NCBI RefSeq assembly: GCF_002214565.1
Contig: NZ_CP015106.1
Span: 620,001-684,000 of the forward strand
From: Thermococcus radiotolerans
Lineage (GTDB): Archaea > Methanobacteriota_B > Thermococci > Thermococcales > Thermococcaceae
Direction of reading: 5' to 3'
Length of the DNA: 64,000 bases
Shown: positions 1 to 8,997 of the stretch, one piece after another
Layout of the letters: each line of letters opens with the position of its first letter
Numbering within the stretch: position 1 is the first letter of the stretch
Made by a program: the position numbers and the translations under genes
The notes under the pieces: generated by a model
Database searches by the model: none
What the model saw: the letters and a program-made list of their open reading frames with translations, nothing else
What the model was told of the DNA's origin: nothing

Positions 1-284
1 CCAAGAGCGCGACGCTTGGAAGCCTCGGTGTCCTGGTGGGCGTCGGCATCTGGGCGCTCGGCACTGACTTCGGAAGCATCCCCTGGCTCACGAAGACCAT
101 CGTCATCGCGGTCTTTCTGCTGCTCACCAACCCGATAAGCGCCCACGCGCTCATAAGGGCGGCCTACAAGAGCGGCATACCCCTCTGGGAGGGCAGCGTC
201 GTTGACAAGTACAGGGAGCACCTGGAGGCCAAGGAGAGGGAGGAAGTTGAAGAAACACCCGCTGAGGAGGGTGGTGAGGAATGA
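1..284 (+). CDS. mbxC: Mrp-type antiporter subunit MnhG-like, Mbx complex subunit C (5' end missing)
   Basis: The window opens inside this gene; the reading frame is open from base 3 and ends at a TGA at 282-284. The visible part has two hydrophobic helices, a PISAHALIRAAY stretch typical of MnhG/PhaG subunits, and a charged Glu-rich tail. In Mbh and Mbx complexes this small subunit belongs to the sodium/proton-translocating membrane module. The next gene starts inside its stop codon (ATGA overlap), so the two are translationally coupled. The true start, mbxA and mbxB should lie upstream of the window. Confidence 0.85.
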   Translation, partial: KSATLGSLGVLVGVGIWALGTDFGSIPWLTKTIVIAVFLLLTNPISAHALIRAAYKSGIPLWEGSVVDKYREHLEAKEREEVEETPAEEGGEE

Positions 285-565
285 ACTGCATAACCTGCAT
301 CGAGTACATCATAGTAGGCGTCATGATAATATCCGCGGTTCTCGCGGTGGAGTGGAGAGACCTCCTAGCGGCGGCCGTTGGAACGGCTGCGGTCAGTCTA
401 TTCGCCTCGCTGCTGTTCTTCATGCTGCAGGCGCCGGACGTCGCAATGACAGAGGCAGCCATAGGCGCAGCGCTCAGCGGTGCGATATTCATCTTCGCCA
501 TCAAGAGAACTCAGCGCTTTGAGACGGAGGAGGAAGAGAAGCCCGGCTGGTGGGTGAGGTGGTGA
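281..565 (+). CDS. mbxD: DUF4040-type membrane subunit, Mbx subunit D
   Basis: This 94-residue membrane protein has about three helices and the sequence LQAPDVAMTEAAIGA, which is the hallmark of the MbhD/DUF4040 segment (also found at the C-terminus of MrpA). Its ATG overlaps the mbxC stop, preceded by a GGTGGTGAGG ribosome-binding site. In the Mbh/Mbx family this subunit belongs to the Mrp-like ion-translocating module. The assignment rests on the motif and on operon position. Confidence 0.85.
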   Translation: MNCITCIEYIIVGVMIISAVLAVEWRDLLAAAVGTAAVSLFASLLFFMLQAPDVAMTEAAIGAALSGAIFIFAIKRTQRFETEEEEKPGWWVRW

Positions 566-567
566 AA

Positions 568-1275
568 ATGCTCAAGCGCGCGCTCGCTATAATCCTGCTC
601 CTCATCGTGGGTTACTGGCTCGCCCAGGGCCTCGCGGGAGTTCCCTTTGGGCAGGATAGGATGCTCGTTGCCCAGTACTACCTCGACAACGTGAAGCAGC
701 AGACCGGAGCCGTCAACGCGGTCACCGCCGTCGTCGTCAACTACCGTGGATTCGATACCCTCGGTGAGGTCACCGTTCTGTTCATAGCATCAACCGGAGT
801 CGGCGCACTCCTCTGGAGGAAAAAGAAGAAGAGAACCGCCAAGACCGAGGGTTCGATAGTCCTTACAACCGGAACCAGGCTTCTGGTGCCCTTCGTCATG
901 CTCTTCGGTGCCTACATCTTCATCCACGGACACCTCACACCGGGAGGAGGATTCCCGGGCGGAGCCACCATCGCCACCGCATTCCTGCTGCTCTACCTGG
1001 CGTTCATAACCTACGAGATACCCCACAAGGGCTTCGAGAAGACAGAGGGGCTCGCGGGAATGAGTTACGTTCTCGTTGGCCTCATCGGTCTCTCCATAGG
1101 CGGCTACTTCCTCTTCGACTGGATATGGCAGACCTGGAACTTCGGCACGGAGAACGTTGGAAGGCTCCTCAGCGGCGGATTCATACCGATAATCTACACC
1201 ATCATCGGCCTGAAGGTCGGCACTGAGCTCAGCGGCATCATCGACAACATGCTCAAGGAGGAGGTGAGCGAATGA
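568..1275 (+). CDS. MnhB-like membrane subunit with extra N-terminal helices (MbhE plus MbhF equivalent)
   Basis: The protein has about 235 residues. An N-terminal part (about 1-85) looks like MbhE, with VNAVTAVVVNYRGFDTLGE, as at the end of MrpA. It is followed by an MnhB domain with LVPFVMLFGAYIFIHGHLTPGGGFPGG. Mbh encodes these as separate mbhE and mbhF genes, so here they are fused, as in the Mbx/Mbs type, where the subunit has been called MbxF or MbsE. ATG at 568 is preferred over an in-frame GTG at 550 because GAGGTG lies just upstream. It is part of the ion-pumping arm. Confidence 0.8.
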   Translation: MLKRALAIILLLIVGYWLAQGLAGVPFGQDRMLVAQYYLDNVKQQTGAVNAVTAVVVNYRGFDTLGEVTVLFIASTGVGALLWRKKKKRTAKTEGSIVLTTGTRLLVPFVMLFGAYIFIHGHLTPGGGFPGGATIATAFLLLYLAFITYEIPHKGFEKTEGLAGMSYVLVGLIGLSIGGYFLFDWIWQTWNFGTENVGRLLSGGFIPIIYTIIGLKVGTELSGIIDNMLKEEVSE

Positions 1276-1616
1276 TCAGCGTCTACTACTTCGGCGCCAT
1301 AGCCCTCATCCTCGTGGGCCTCTACGCGATACTCGTCAAGAAGAACCTGCTCAAGATACTCATCGGACTCAGCATAATGGAAACCGGCGTGAACCTGCTC
1401 CTCATCAGCGTTGGCTACGTCTCCGGAAGGAGCGCACCCATACTGAGCGAGGGAATCGGCCCGAACCAGGCCGTTGACCCAATCCCTCAGGCCCTCGTGC
1501 TCACCGCGATAGTTATAGGCGTTGCCACCACCGCCATGGCCCTTAGCGTCGCCATGCTGATCTACGAGAAGTACGGAACCCTTAACATCGAGGAGATAAG
1601 GAGGTTGAGAGGATGA
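1272..1616 (+). CDS. mbxG: MnhC/NuoK-like membrane subunit, Mbx subunit G
   Basis: The 114-residue protein has three predicted helices. It contains LLKILIGLSIMETGVNLLLI and DPIPQALVLTAIVIGVATTA, both characteristic of MnhC/NuoK proteins, including the Glu in helix 2 implicated in ion transfer. It overlaps the previous and next genes by 4 bases each, as expected inside the mbx operon. Confidence 0.88.
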   Translation: MISVYYFGAIALILVGLYAILVKKNLLKILIGLSIMETGVNLLLISVGYVSGRSAPILSEGIGPNQAVDPIPQALVLTAIVIGVATTAMALSVAMLIYEKYGTLNIEEIRRLRG

Positions 1617-3100
1617 ACGGGCAGTACGCCGCTCTGCTCATAGCGCTACCCCTCATCAGCGCGTTCTTCGTGCCCCTGCTGAAGGGCGCCGGAAAGAACG
1701 CAATCAGGTACTTCCTCATAGCTGTCACCGCACTTCAGACCGGAATAGCCGCGTGGGTGTTCCAGTGGGTTTACTCCACGGGCCAGCCGATAATCGTCAT
1801 CGCAGGTGGCTGGAGGCCGCCTGTTGGAATCAACCTGTACTTCGGCCACTTCGCGGCGCTCTTCGTGCTCATCGTCGCGGCAATCAGCTTCCTCATGGCT
1901 GTCTTCAGCCTCAGGGCAATCGAAGTCGAGCCCATAGACAAGTACGCCATGCTCTTCCTGCTCCTCATGCTCGGAGCCACCGGCATGATAGCGACGGGGG
2001 ACATATTCAACCTCTTCGTATTCATGGAGATAACCGCAATCAGCGCCTACGCTCTAACCGCCTACAACAAGACCGGTGAGGCGGCCGAGGCCTCGATGAA
2101 GTACATCGTCCTCGGTGGAATCGGTTCCAGCTTCTTCCTCATCGGCATAGCGCTCATCTACGGTTCCCTCGGAACCCTCAACATGGCACAGATAGCGCAG
2201 CTGGCCGCAACAATGGACCCGACCGTCGCACAGGTGGGACTGGCGCTGATAATATTCGGCTTAGCCGTTGAAGCGGAGCTCTTCCCGCTCAACGCCTGGG
2301 CCCCCGATGCATACCAGGCCGCCCCGCACCCGGTGACCGTCATGTTCTCGGCCTTCGTCGTCAAGGCGGGCCTCTACGCCATGGCCAGGATTCTCTACCT
2401 GATGCAGGACGTCGGAAGCTGGGGTTCGGTTCTAAAGCTCCTCGTCGTGCTGGCGACGCTCACGGTAATCATTGCGGAGCTCGCCGCGCTCAGGCAGAGG
2501 AACGTCAAGAGGATGATAGCCTACTCCAGTATAGCCCAGATAGGCCTCATCGCGCTCGCCCTCGCCCTCGGAACCCAGAGCGGTGTTGACGCCGGCGTCT
2601 TCCACATGATAAACCACGCCATCGTGAAGGCCATGCTGTTCCTCGCGGTCGGCTACGTTGCGATGACCCTCGGAGGAGCAGAGATTGAGAACTTCAGGGG
2701 ACTTGGAAGGAGGATGCCGCTGACTGCCTTCGCGATTTCAGTGGGCGCCATAGCCACCGTCGGAATACCGCTGTTCAACATATTCTGGAGCAAAATCAGG
2801 ATAATACTCGCCACCCTCCAGGTGGGCTACACTTGGGCGGCTGTCTTGGTGCTCACCGCAAGCGTCGTGGAGGCCGTCTATTACTTCAGGCTGCTCCACA
2901 CGATCTGGTTCGAGGGAGACGGAGAGAGGATAGACGAGAACATCGTTATCGGCCTCATGGTACTGTTCCTCGCGGCCCTCGTGGTCGTGATAGGAATCTA
3001 CCCGGACTACGCCTGGAACCTCGCCCAGAAGGCCGGAAACGACCTCTTCAACGTTGCCCAGTACGTTAAGAACGTGCCACTGATGGGGGTGGGAGCATGA
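1613..3100 (+). CDS. mbxH: MnhD/NuoN-like antiporter subunit, Mbx subunit H
   Basis: The 495-residue polytopic protein of the proton-antiporter family has roughly 14 helices. The conserved Glu of helix 5 is visible in FVFMEITAISAYALTAY, and the conserved Lys after the NAWAPDAYQAAPHPV loop is in SAFVVKAGLYAM. This is one of two antiporter-type subunits in the operon. Two copies (H and H') distinguish Mbx from Mbh, which has one. It overlaps mbxG and the next gene by 4 bases each. Confidence 0.9.
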   Translation: MNGQYAALLIALPLISAFFVPLLKGAGKNAIRYFLIAVTALQTGIAAWVFQWVYSTGQPIIVIAGGWRPPVGINLYFGHFAALFVLIVAAISFLMAVFSLRAIEVEPIDKYAMLFLLLMLGATGMIATGDIFNLFVFMEITAISAYALTAYNKTGEAAEASMKYIVLGGIGSSFFLIGIALIYGSLGTLNMAQIAQLAATMDPTVAQVGLALIIFGLAVEAELFPLNAWAPDAYQAAPHPVTVMFSAFVVKAGLYAMARILYLMQDVGSWGSVLKLLVVLATLTVIIAELAALRQRNVKRMIAYSSIAQIGLIALALALGTQSGVDAGVFHMINHAIVKAMLFLAVGYVAMTLGGAEIENFRGLGRRMPLTAFAISVGAIATVGIPLFNIFWSKIRIILATLQVGYTWAAVLVLTASVVEAVYYFRLLHTIWFEGDGERIDENIVIGLMVLFLAALVVVIGIYPDYAWNLAQKAGNDLFNVAQYVKNVPLMGVGA

Positions 3101-4941
3101 TCAACGAACTCCTCATCATAATCTTTGCGCCCCTGATAGCTGGAGTCATAGCGTGGGCGCTTGATATAAAGGGCGTGAGGGAGGCTATAGGCCTCATAGG
3201 CGCGGCGATACCCCTCGCGTACCTCGCCAAGCTTTACTCCACCGTCCTGAACGAGGCGGTAAACTACTCGGTTACGGTTAGCGGGTTCACCCTGCAGTTC
3301 CAGCTCAACACCATGAGCTGGTACTTCGCGGCGGTGGCCTCGCTGGTGGGCCTTGCGATGGCCCTCGGAATGGCATCAACCTCGAAGAGCTCCTACGACT
3401 GGCTCTTCGCCCTGATGAGCTACACGGGAGTGCTCGGTGTCTTCCTGAGCCAGGATTTCGTGGGATTCTTCCTGCTCTGGGAGATGATGACCTTCGCCAG
3501 CTTCATGATGGTCATCAGGAGGAACAAGCACGAGTCCCTCAAGTACTTCGTGCTGAGCGTTATCGGAGCCTACGCGATGCTGATAGCGATAGGCATCCTC
3601 TACGCCAAGACAGGAGCGCTCGACTTCGCCACCATAAGGCAGGCCCTCTACATTGACGCAAGCCTCGGAGCGATAAGCACCGCCGAGACGGTCCTAATAT
3701 TCGGGCTGTTCCTGACGGCGTTCGGCGTTAAGGCCGGTGCCGTTCCGCTCCACGTCTGGGCGCCCGGAGCTTACAGCGAGACCGACCAGAGCTACACGAC
3801 CTTCTTCAGCGGTGCCCTCAGTAAGGCGGGAGCCTATGGATTCCTCCTGCTCTACATCCTCATGGGCTACAAGCTCTACGCGGCCCTTGGAACCTTCCAC
3901 GGGCACCTGACCTTCGCATACATAATCGCGTGGATAGGGGCGATAACCGTAGTCGTTGCAGGCTTCCTAGCTGTCCTCCAGGAGGACATCAGGAAGCTCT
4001 TCGCCTACTCGTCGGTCAGCCAGGTCGGCTACATACTGCTCGCCTTCGGACTCGGTAGCAGCCTCGGATTTGCCGGAGGTCTCTTCCACGTGCTCAGCCA
4101 TGCAGTCTTCAAAGGCCTCTTCTGGCTCGTGACCGCTGCCATAATCCTCCAGACAGGCAAGACCCAGTTCAAGGACATGGGAGGCCTCGCTGAGAAGATG
4201 CCCTTCACCTTCGCGATGGGTCTGATAGCGGTGCTGAGCCTCGCGGGAATCCCGCCGATGGCCGGCTTTGCCAGCAAGTGGCTCATCTACGAGGCAGCCA
4301 TAAGCGCCCACATGCCCCTCGTTGCAGGCGCCATATTCCTCGGAAGCGGCATAGCGTTCGCCTACGTGGTCAGGTTCCTCTACGCGGTTTGGTTCGGCCA
4401 GAGGCCGAGCGACCTTGAGGACGTTAAGGAGGCACCGCTCCCGCTCCTCATAGGAATGGCTCTACTGGCGATCCCCAACCTGCTCTTCGGTGTGGCACCG
4501 GGCATAGTCACCAAGTACCTCAACAGGATGCTCGGAGGGGAAATCGTCGGCGGTGACTACTACAAGCTCGTTACTCCGACGGGAACCTACAACGCCCTGC
4601 TCGTGACGATAGCCCTCACAATCGGCCTGGTCATAGCCGGGCTGGTGTACCTCTACGGCGCCAAGGTGAGGAAGATAAAGGTGACAAACACCTACCAGTC
4701 GGGTAACCCCGTCACTGAGGAGTTCAACCTCAGCATCAGAAAGAACTTCTACAGACCGCTGGCAGAGGCCCTGGAGTTCTGGCTCAAGTACAGCTGGGAC
4801 AGGTTCTACGAGCGCCTGGCGGGCATAGCGGAGGACTTCGCCGACTCGATCAGACAGTCCCTGTACAACGGCAACGTCCAGAGCTACTCGTGGTACCTGG
4901 CGATAGTGCTGCTCATACTCGCACTGTGGGGGGTGTTGTGA
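3097..4941 (+). CDS. NuoL/MnhA-like antiporter subunit, Mbx subunit H'
   Basis: This 614-residue protein is the second antiporter-like subunit of the operon (usually written mbxH'). WEMMTFASFMMVI holds the conserved Glu and VKAGAVPLHVWAPGAY the conserved Lys region. After the last antiporter helix, residues about 490-614 form an extension that ends in a terminal helix. NuoL uses such an extension as a lateral helix, so a bracing role along the membrane arm is inferred. It ends one base before the start of mbxM. Confidence 0.88.
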   Translation: MINELLIIIFAPLIAGVIAWALDIKGVREAIGLIGAAIPLAYLAKLYSTVLNEAVNYSVTVSGFTLQFQLNTMSWYFAAVASLVGLAMALGMASTSKSSYDWLFALMSYTGVLGVFLSQDFVGFFLLWEMMTFASFMMVIRRNKHESLKYFVLSVIGAYAMLIAIGILYAKTGALDFATIRQALYIDASLGAISTAETVLIFGLFLTAFGVKAGAVPLHVWAPGAYSETDQSYTTFFSGALSKAGAYGFLLLYILMGYKLYAALGTFHGHLTFAYIIAWIGAITVVVAGFLAVLQEDIRKLFAYSSVSQVGYILLAFGLGSSLGFAGGLFHVLSHAVFKGLFWLVTAAIILQTGKTQFKDMGGLAEKMPFTFAMGLIAVLSLAGIPPMAGFASKWLIYEAAISAHMPLVAGAIFLGSGIAFAYVVRFLYAVWFGQRPSDLEDVKEAPLPLLIGMALLAIPNLLFGVAPGIVTKYLNRMLGGEIVGGDYYKLVTPTGTYNALLVTIALTIGLVIAGLVYLYGAKVRKIKVTNTYQSGNPVTEEFNLSIRKNFYRPLAEALEFWLKYSWDRFYERLAGIAEDFADSIRQSLYNGNVQSYSWYLAIVLLILALWGVL

Positions 4942-5835
4942 ATGATTGACTGGAAGCTCATCTTGGAAGTCATCGGAATGCTGATATACGCCACCTTCAT
5001 GGGCTTCATATTCATGGGCATAGAGAGGAAGGCCATGGCAAGGATTCAGCGCCGCGTTGGACCGCCGATATATCAGCCGATAATAGACACCCTCAAGCTA
5101 CTGGGCAAGAAGGAGAGCGTCACCCATGGATTCATCTACGACTTCGGCCCGATATTCGCCCTTGGAGCCAGCATCGCAGCGCTGCTCTTCATCCCCCTCG
5201 CAGGCTTCCGCCTCTTCAGCGTCAACGCCGACCTCATCGTCGTTGCATATCTCCTTGAGGTGCCGATGCTCGGCATAATGCTCGGTGCGATGAGCTCAGG
5301 AAACCCCTACTCAGCGGTCGGTGTCCAGCGTGGACTGCTCACCATGGTGGCCATGCAGCTGCCATACGGTCTCGCGCTGATAGCCGTCATCCAGCACTGG
5401 GGAACCTTCAAGCTGAACGAGCTGGTGTCCCTCCAGCAGGCCCACGGATGGAGCATCCTCGTCCCGGCGCTCTTCGTTGCAATGATAGTCTTCGACATAG
5501 TCTTCCAGGCGATGCTCGGTCTTGAGCCCTTCGACATAATCACCGCCCCGGCGGAAATCTCGATGGGTCCCATGGTCGAGTACGGCGGCAAGCACGCGGC
5601 GTTGCTCTTTACCCAGCACGCGGTTCAGCTCTTCGCGGAGACGGCATTCTTTGCGGTAATCTTCCTCGGAGGAGCCAGCAACCTGCTCGAGCTGCTCATC
5701 AAGCAGATAGCGGTGCTCTTCATAGCGATATTCGTGGCCAGCATCTACCCGAGGTTCACCATAGACCAGGCGGCCAAGTTCTTCTGGAAGTGGCCGACCA
5801 TACTGGGAATAATAGCCGTGCTCCTGACGATGTGA
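4942..5835 (+). CDS. mbxM: NuoH-like membrane subunit, Mbx subunit M
   Basis: The 297-residue protein has about eight helices and matches complex I NuoH. It shows GIERKAMARIQRRVGPPIYQP near residue 30 and FDIITAPAEISMGPMVEYGG around 200, the loops that face the quinone/electron-transfer interface in complex I relatives. In Mbh the equivalent mbhM follows mbhL. Here it sits between H' and J, the order described for P. furiosus Mbx. This gene order is a main reason for calling the cluster mbx rather than mbh. Confidence 0.9.
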   Translation: MIDWKLILEVIGMLIYATFMGFIFMGIERKAMARIQRRVGPPIYQPIIDTLKLLGKKESVTHGFIYDFGPIFALGASIAALLFIPLAGFRLFSVNADLIVVAYLLEVPMLGIMLGAMSSGNPYSAVGVQRGLLTMVAMQLPYGLALIAVIQHWGTFKLNELVSLQQAHGWSILVPALFVAMIVFDIVFQAMLGLEPFDIITAPAEISMGPMVEYGGKHAALLFTQHAVQLFAETAFFAVIFLGGASNLLELLIKQIAVLFIAIFVASIYPRFTIDQAAKFFWKWPTILGIIAVLLTM

Positions 5836-5845
5836 GGTGATGTGG

Positions 5846-6436
5846 ATGAGCGAGAGAAAGAATGACGATTTCATAAGCTACGAGCTCCAGGAGTTCAAGC
5901 TCTTCGAGCCCCTGTTCAAGTGGGCCAGGAAGAAGAGCCTCTGGATAGTGGCCTTCTGTACAGGCTGTGGCGGTATCGAGATGCCGCCGCTGGCCACCGC
6001 CAGGTACGACTTCGAGCGCTTCGGAATAATGCCAAACCCGGCACCGAGGATGGGTGACCTCTTCCTCATCACGGGCTACGTCACCCCGAAGACTCTCAAG
6101 AGGATAATCATAACCTACGAGATGATGCAGGACCCCAAGTACGTATTGATGCACGGCTCATGCCCGATAAACGGCGGAGTCTACTGGGACTCTTACAATG
6201 TCGTCAAGCAACTCGACAAGTACCTGCCGGTCGACGTGGCCATAGCCGGCTGCATGCCTAGGGCCGAGGCAGTCATGGACGGAATAATGGAGATAATGCG
6301 CAAGATAGAGGACGGAACCGCCGACGGCTGGAAGCGCTATAGGGAGAACTACGAGTACTACAGGAAGAATCAGGACGAGCTGTTTGGAGAAGGATGGCGC
6401 GAGAAGGACGCCAGGAGGTGGCTGGCATGGATATGA
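5846..6436 (+). CDS. mbxJ: NuoB-like iron-sulfur subunit, Mbx subunit J
   Basis: This protein of about 196 residues is related to NuoB and to small subunits of NiFe hydrogenases. The four ligands for the proximal 4Fe-4S cluster are visible as FCTGCGG (Cys38, Cys41), GSCPINGG (Cys106) and AGCMPRAEA (Cys136). The open frame begins at a GTG at 5837, but ATG at 5846 has a GAGGTGAT site at good spacing and is chosen. It passes electrons towards the active site in MbxL. Confidence 0.9.
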   Translation: MSERKNDDFISYELQEFKLFEPLFKWARKKSLWIVAFCTGCGGIEMPPLATARYDFERFGIMPNPAPRMGDLFLITGYVTPKTLKRIIITYEMMQDPKYVLMHGSCPINGGVYWDSYNVVKQLDKYLPVDVAIAGCMPRAEAVMDGIMEIMRKIEDGTADGWKRYRENYEYYRKNQDELFGEGWREKDARRWLAWI

Positions 6437-7026
6437 ACGAGAAGCCCAAGGTCGAGGAGAAGGTTGAGGAGCAGAAAACCAAGGAGGTTCCGGAAGTGGA
6501 GGCTCCAAAGCTCCCCGACACCAAGGAGGGGAAGCTGGTCGCGGAGGTGCTTGAGAAGGCACCCTACGCCGAGGGCAACGTCAGGCGCGAGAGGCGCGTT
6601 GAGTTCAAAGTCCCCGCGGACAGGATAAAGGAGTTCCTCGAGCTCGCGAGTGAGAAGTTCGAGATGCTCATTCAGATAAGCGTCGTCGACTGGCTCAAGG
6701 AGGGTGAGTTCGAGCTAGTCTATCAGCTCTGGAGCGTCAGTGAAAGCGTCCACGCCTTCGTGAGGACGAGGATACCCAGGGAGAACGCAAAGATGCCCAC
6801 CGCGATGGACATCTGGCCGGTTGCCGAGACCTACGAGAGGGAGGCACACGAGTTCTTCGGCATAATATTCGAGGGCAACCCGAGGCTCGGTCCGTTCATC
6901 CTCGAGCCGAGGGAGTACGAGAAGCACCCGCTCAGAAAGGACTTCAACACGCTCGGCTACGTCAAGACGATCTACGGCGAGGATTTCGACAGATACGACG
7001 AGAGCAAGACCAATTACGTGATATGA
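6427..7026 (+). CDS. mbxK: NuoC-like subunit, Mbx subunit K
   Basis: The 199-residue soluble protein carries a charged N-terminal extension (about 1-50, Lys/Glu-rich). The NuoC domain that follows ends with the family signature YEREAHEFFGIIFEGNPRL and HPLRKDFNTLGY. The chosen ATG (6427) follows a GGAGGTGG site; an upstream ATG at 6394 in the same frame lacks one. It overlaps mbxJ by 10 bases. NuoC-type subunits pair with the NuoD-type large subunit, here MbxL. Confidence 0.9.
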   Translation: MDMNEKPKVEEKVEEQKTKEVPEVEAPKLPDTKEGKLVAEVLEKAPYAEGNVRRERRVEFKVPADRIKEFLELASEKFEMLIQISVVDWLKEGEFELVYQLWSVSESVHAFVRTRIPRENAKMPTAMDIWPVAETYEREAHEFFGIIFEGNPRLGPFILEPREYEKHPLRKDFNTLGYVKTIYGEDFDRYDESKTNYVI

Positions 7027-7036
7027 GGTGATGATC

Positions 7037-8221
7037 ATGGCGAATTTGGAAGTCCCGAAGGAACTTAAGGAAGAGGCAAAGGCCCACGACATGTACCTTC
7101 ACCCCATAGACAAGGACACCTACGAGCTGTTCTTCGGTCCGCAGCACATGGCCACCGAGAACTTCAGCATAATCCTGAAAATGGACGGAAGCAGAATTGA
7201 GAAGGCCATAGTCAACCCCGGATTCCTCCACCGCGGTTTCGAGAAGCTCGCAGAGCAGAGGCCCTACTTCACCAACATCGCCCTGCTCCTCCGTATATGT
7301 GTTCCCGAGAGCGACGTGCCGGAGAACATCTACTCCATGGCGGTTGACGAGATAGTCGGCTGGGAGGTTCCGGAGAGGGCCCAGTGGATAAGGACGGTAG
7401 TCCTCGAGATGGCCAGGATGAGCGCATGGATGTTCTGGATTATGGGCTTTGGAAACGAGATAGGTCTCTACACAGCGGGCCAGTGGGCTGCTGCCTACCG
7501 TGAGAGGTTCATGCGCCTCTTCGAGGAGCTCACGGGAGGAAGGGTTTATCACATCTACACCGTGCCCGGAGGAGTCAGGAGGGACATACCCAGCGACAAG
7601 TGGCTCCGCCAGCTCAGGGACACCGTCGAGTACCTCAAGGGCAAGATGAAGGACTTCGACGAGATACTCTTCGACAACTACATCACCTTCGAGAGGACTG
7701 AGGGAGTCGGTGTAATGGACAAGCGCTTTGCACTCAAGCACGCCGTCACCGGTCCGAACCTCAGAGCTGTTGGCGTTCCCTACGACGTCAGGAAGGACGA
7801 CCCGTACCTGTTCTACCCGGAGCTGGAGTTCGAGGTTCCAGTCCTGAGGGAGGGCGACAGCTTGGCCAGGGTCCTCGTCAGGAGGTACGAGATGGAGCAG
7901 GATCTCTACATCCTCGAGCAGCTCCTCGACATGGGGCCGCCGAGCGGACCGTACATGGTCAAGGATGCCAGGCTCAAGGCCCTACCGAGATTCAAACCGC
8001 CGAAGGGAGACGCCTACGCCCACGTTGAGAGCACGAAGGGAGACTTTGGCGCCTACGTCGTCAGCGACGGAACCCACAAGCCCTACCGCGTCCACGTCAG
8101 GGGCCCGAGCCAGAGCCACGGTGTTACCGTGCTTGAAGAACTCCTAAGGGGAGCCCGCCTTGCGGACGTGCCGGTCATCCTGAAGACCCTTGACAACTGC
8201 CCGCCGGACATAGACAGGTGA
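7037..8221 (+). CDS. mbxL: NuoD / NiFe-hydrogenase-large-subunit-like protein, Mbx subunit L
   Basis: This 394-residue protein shows the large-subunit signature PQHMATENFSI and PGFLHRGFEKL. Active NiFe hydrogenases bind the metal centre with an N-terminal and a C-terminal CxxC pair. Here only one Cys of each remains: RICVPES (Cys88) and DNCPPDIDR near residue 388. This pattern is known for MbxL of the sulfane-sulfur-reducing complex and argues against hydrogen evolution. The start follows a GAGGTGAT site; an in-frame GTG lies 9 bases upstream. Confidence 0.92.
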   Translation: MANLEVPKELKEEAKAHDMYLHPIDKDTYELFFGPQHMATENFSIILKMDGSRIEKAIVNPGFLHRGFEKLAEQRPYFTNIALLLRICVPESDVPENIYSMAVDEIVGWEVPERAQWIRTVVLEMARMSAWMFWIMGFGNEIGLYTAGQWAAAYRERFMRLFEELTGGRVYHIYTVPGGVRRDIPSDKWLRQLRDTVEYLKGKMKDFDEILFDNYITFERTEGVGVMDKRFALKHAVTGPNLRAVGVPYDVRKDDPYLFYPELEFEVPVLREGDSLARVLVRRYEMEQDLYILEQLLDMGPPSGPYMVKDARLKALPRFKPPKGDAYAHVESTKGDFGAYVVSDGTHKPYRVHVRGPSQSHGVTVLEELLRGARLADVPVILKTLDNCPPDIDR

Positions 8222-8226
8222 TGAAG

Positions 8227-8973
8227 ATGGAGAGCGTTGAGAAGCCAAAGGTTAGGGTCGTCGGCGAGGAGAAGGTCAAGCTCAAGAAGTCATTCGTCAA
8301 GCCATGGCTGGGCATCAAGTACCTCTTCAAGAAGCCGGTCACGATAAAGATACCCTTCGAGAAGATAGAGCCGGCACCGAAGTATAGGGGATTTCACACG
8401 CTGAACTGGAAGACCTGCGTCGGCTGTAACTTCTGCGGCCAGATATGTCCCGCCAGGGCCATAGAGATGACCTGGATAGAAGTGGACGGCAAGATGGAGA
8501 AGAGGCCACACCCGAAGGTGGACTACGGCAGGTGTACCTTCTGCCAGTTCTGTGTGGACGTCTGCCCGACCGGTGCCCTTGACTTCACCGAGAACTACTA
8601 CCTCACCACCGGCGGCCTGGAGGAGGACCTGGAGCTCTACGACTGGGTGCCCATAGACCCGAAGAAGGTCAAGGAGCTCAACGAGAAGTTCAGGGACTAC
8701 CGCTTCCCGGTGGTCAAGATCGAGAAGCTGGAGGACGGTACCCACATCTACCACCTCCGCGACGGCGACAAGATAGAGTTCAAGATACTCGGCTACGGTC
8801 TGAGGCCGCCCAAGAAGCCGACGCCGGCCAAGCCACCTGCGAAGCCTGCCAAGGCCCCGGAGAAGAAAGAGGCCGCCAAACCAGCCGAGAAGAAGGAAGA
8901 GAAGCCTGCCGAGAAGGCCCCAGAGAAGGCCGAGGAAAAGGCCCAGGCCAAGCCCGAGGAGAAGAAGGAGTGA
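8227..8973 (+). CDS. mbxN: NuoI-like 2x[4Fe-4S] ferredoxin subunit, Mbx subunit N
   Basis: About 248 residues, ending the operon. Two ferredoxin motifs, CVGCNFCGQICPA and CTFCQFCVDVCPTGA, give eight cysteines for two 4Fe-4S clusters, as in NuoI/MbhN, likely accepting electrons from ferredoxin. After residue about 195 comes a tail of some 55 residues made almost only of Lys, Ala, Pro and Glu. It is low in complexity, probably disordered, and seems additional to the NuoI fold. ATG at 8227 follows AGGTGAT; ATG at 8221 is an alternative. Confidence 0.9.
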   Translation: MESVEKPKVRVVGEEKVKLKKSFVKPWLGIKYLFKKPVTIKIPFEKIEPAPKYRGFHTLNWKTCVGCNFCGQICPARAIEMTWIEVDGKMEKRPHPKVDYGRCTFCQFCVDVCPTGALDFTENYYLTTGGLEEDLELYDWVPIDPKKVKELNEKFRDYRFPVVKIEKLEDGTHIYHLRDGDKIEFKILGYGLRPPKKPTPAKPPAKPAKAPEKKEAAKPAEKKEEKPAEKAPEKAEEKAQAKPEEKKE

Positions 8974-8995
8974 CCCTTTCTCTTTTCTCTTCCAA
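8974..8995 (+). terminator. Pyrimidine-rich terminator after the mbx operon
   Basis: Immediately after the mbxN stop comes a run of C and T with several TTT blocks (ccctttctcttttctcttcc). Archaeal RNA polymerase terminates at such T-rich tracts, and a new TATA element starts just downstream, so this is the likely operon end. Confidence 0.6.
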
Positions 8996-8997
8996 TC

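Noticed and set aside
1-8973. Reading the first operon as Mbh hydrogenase or an Mrp antiporter alone
   Set aside because: Two antiporter subunits (H, H'), subunit M placed before J, and the missing cysteines of L fit Mbx instead.
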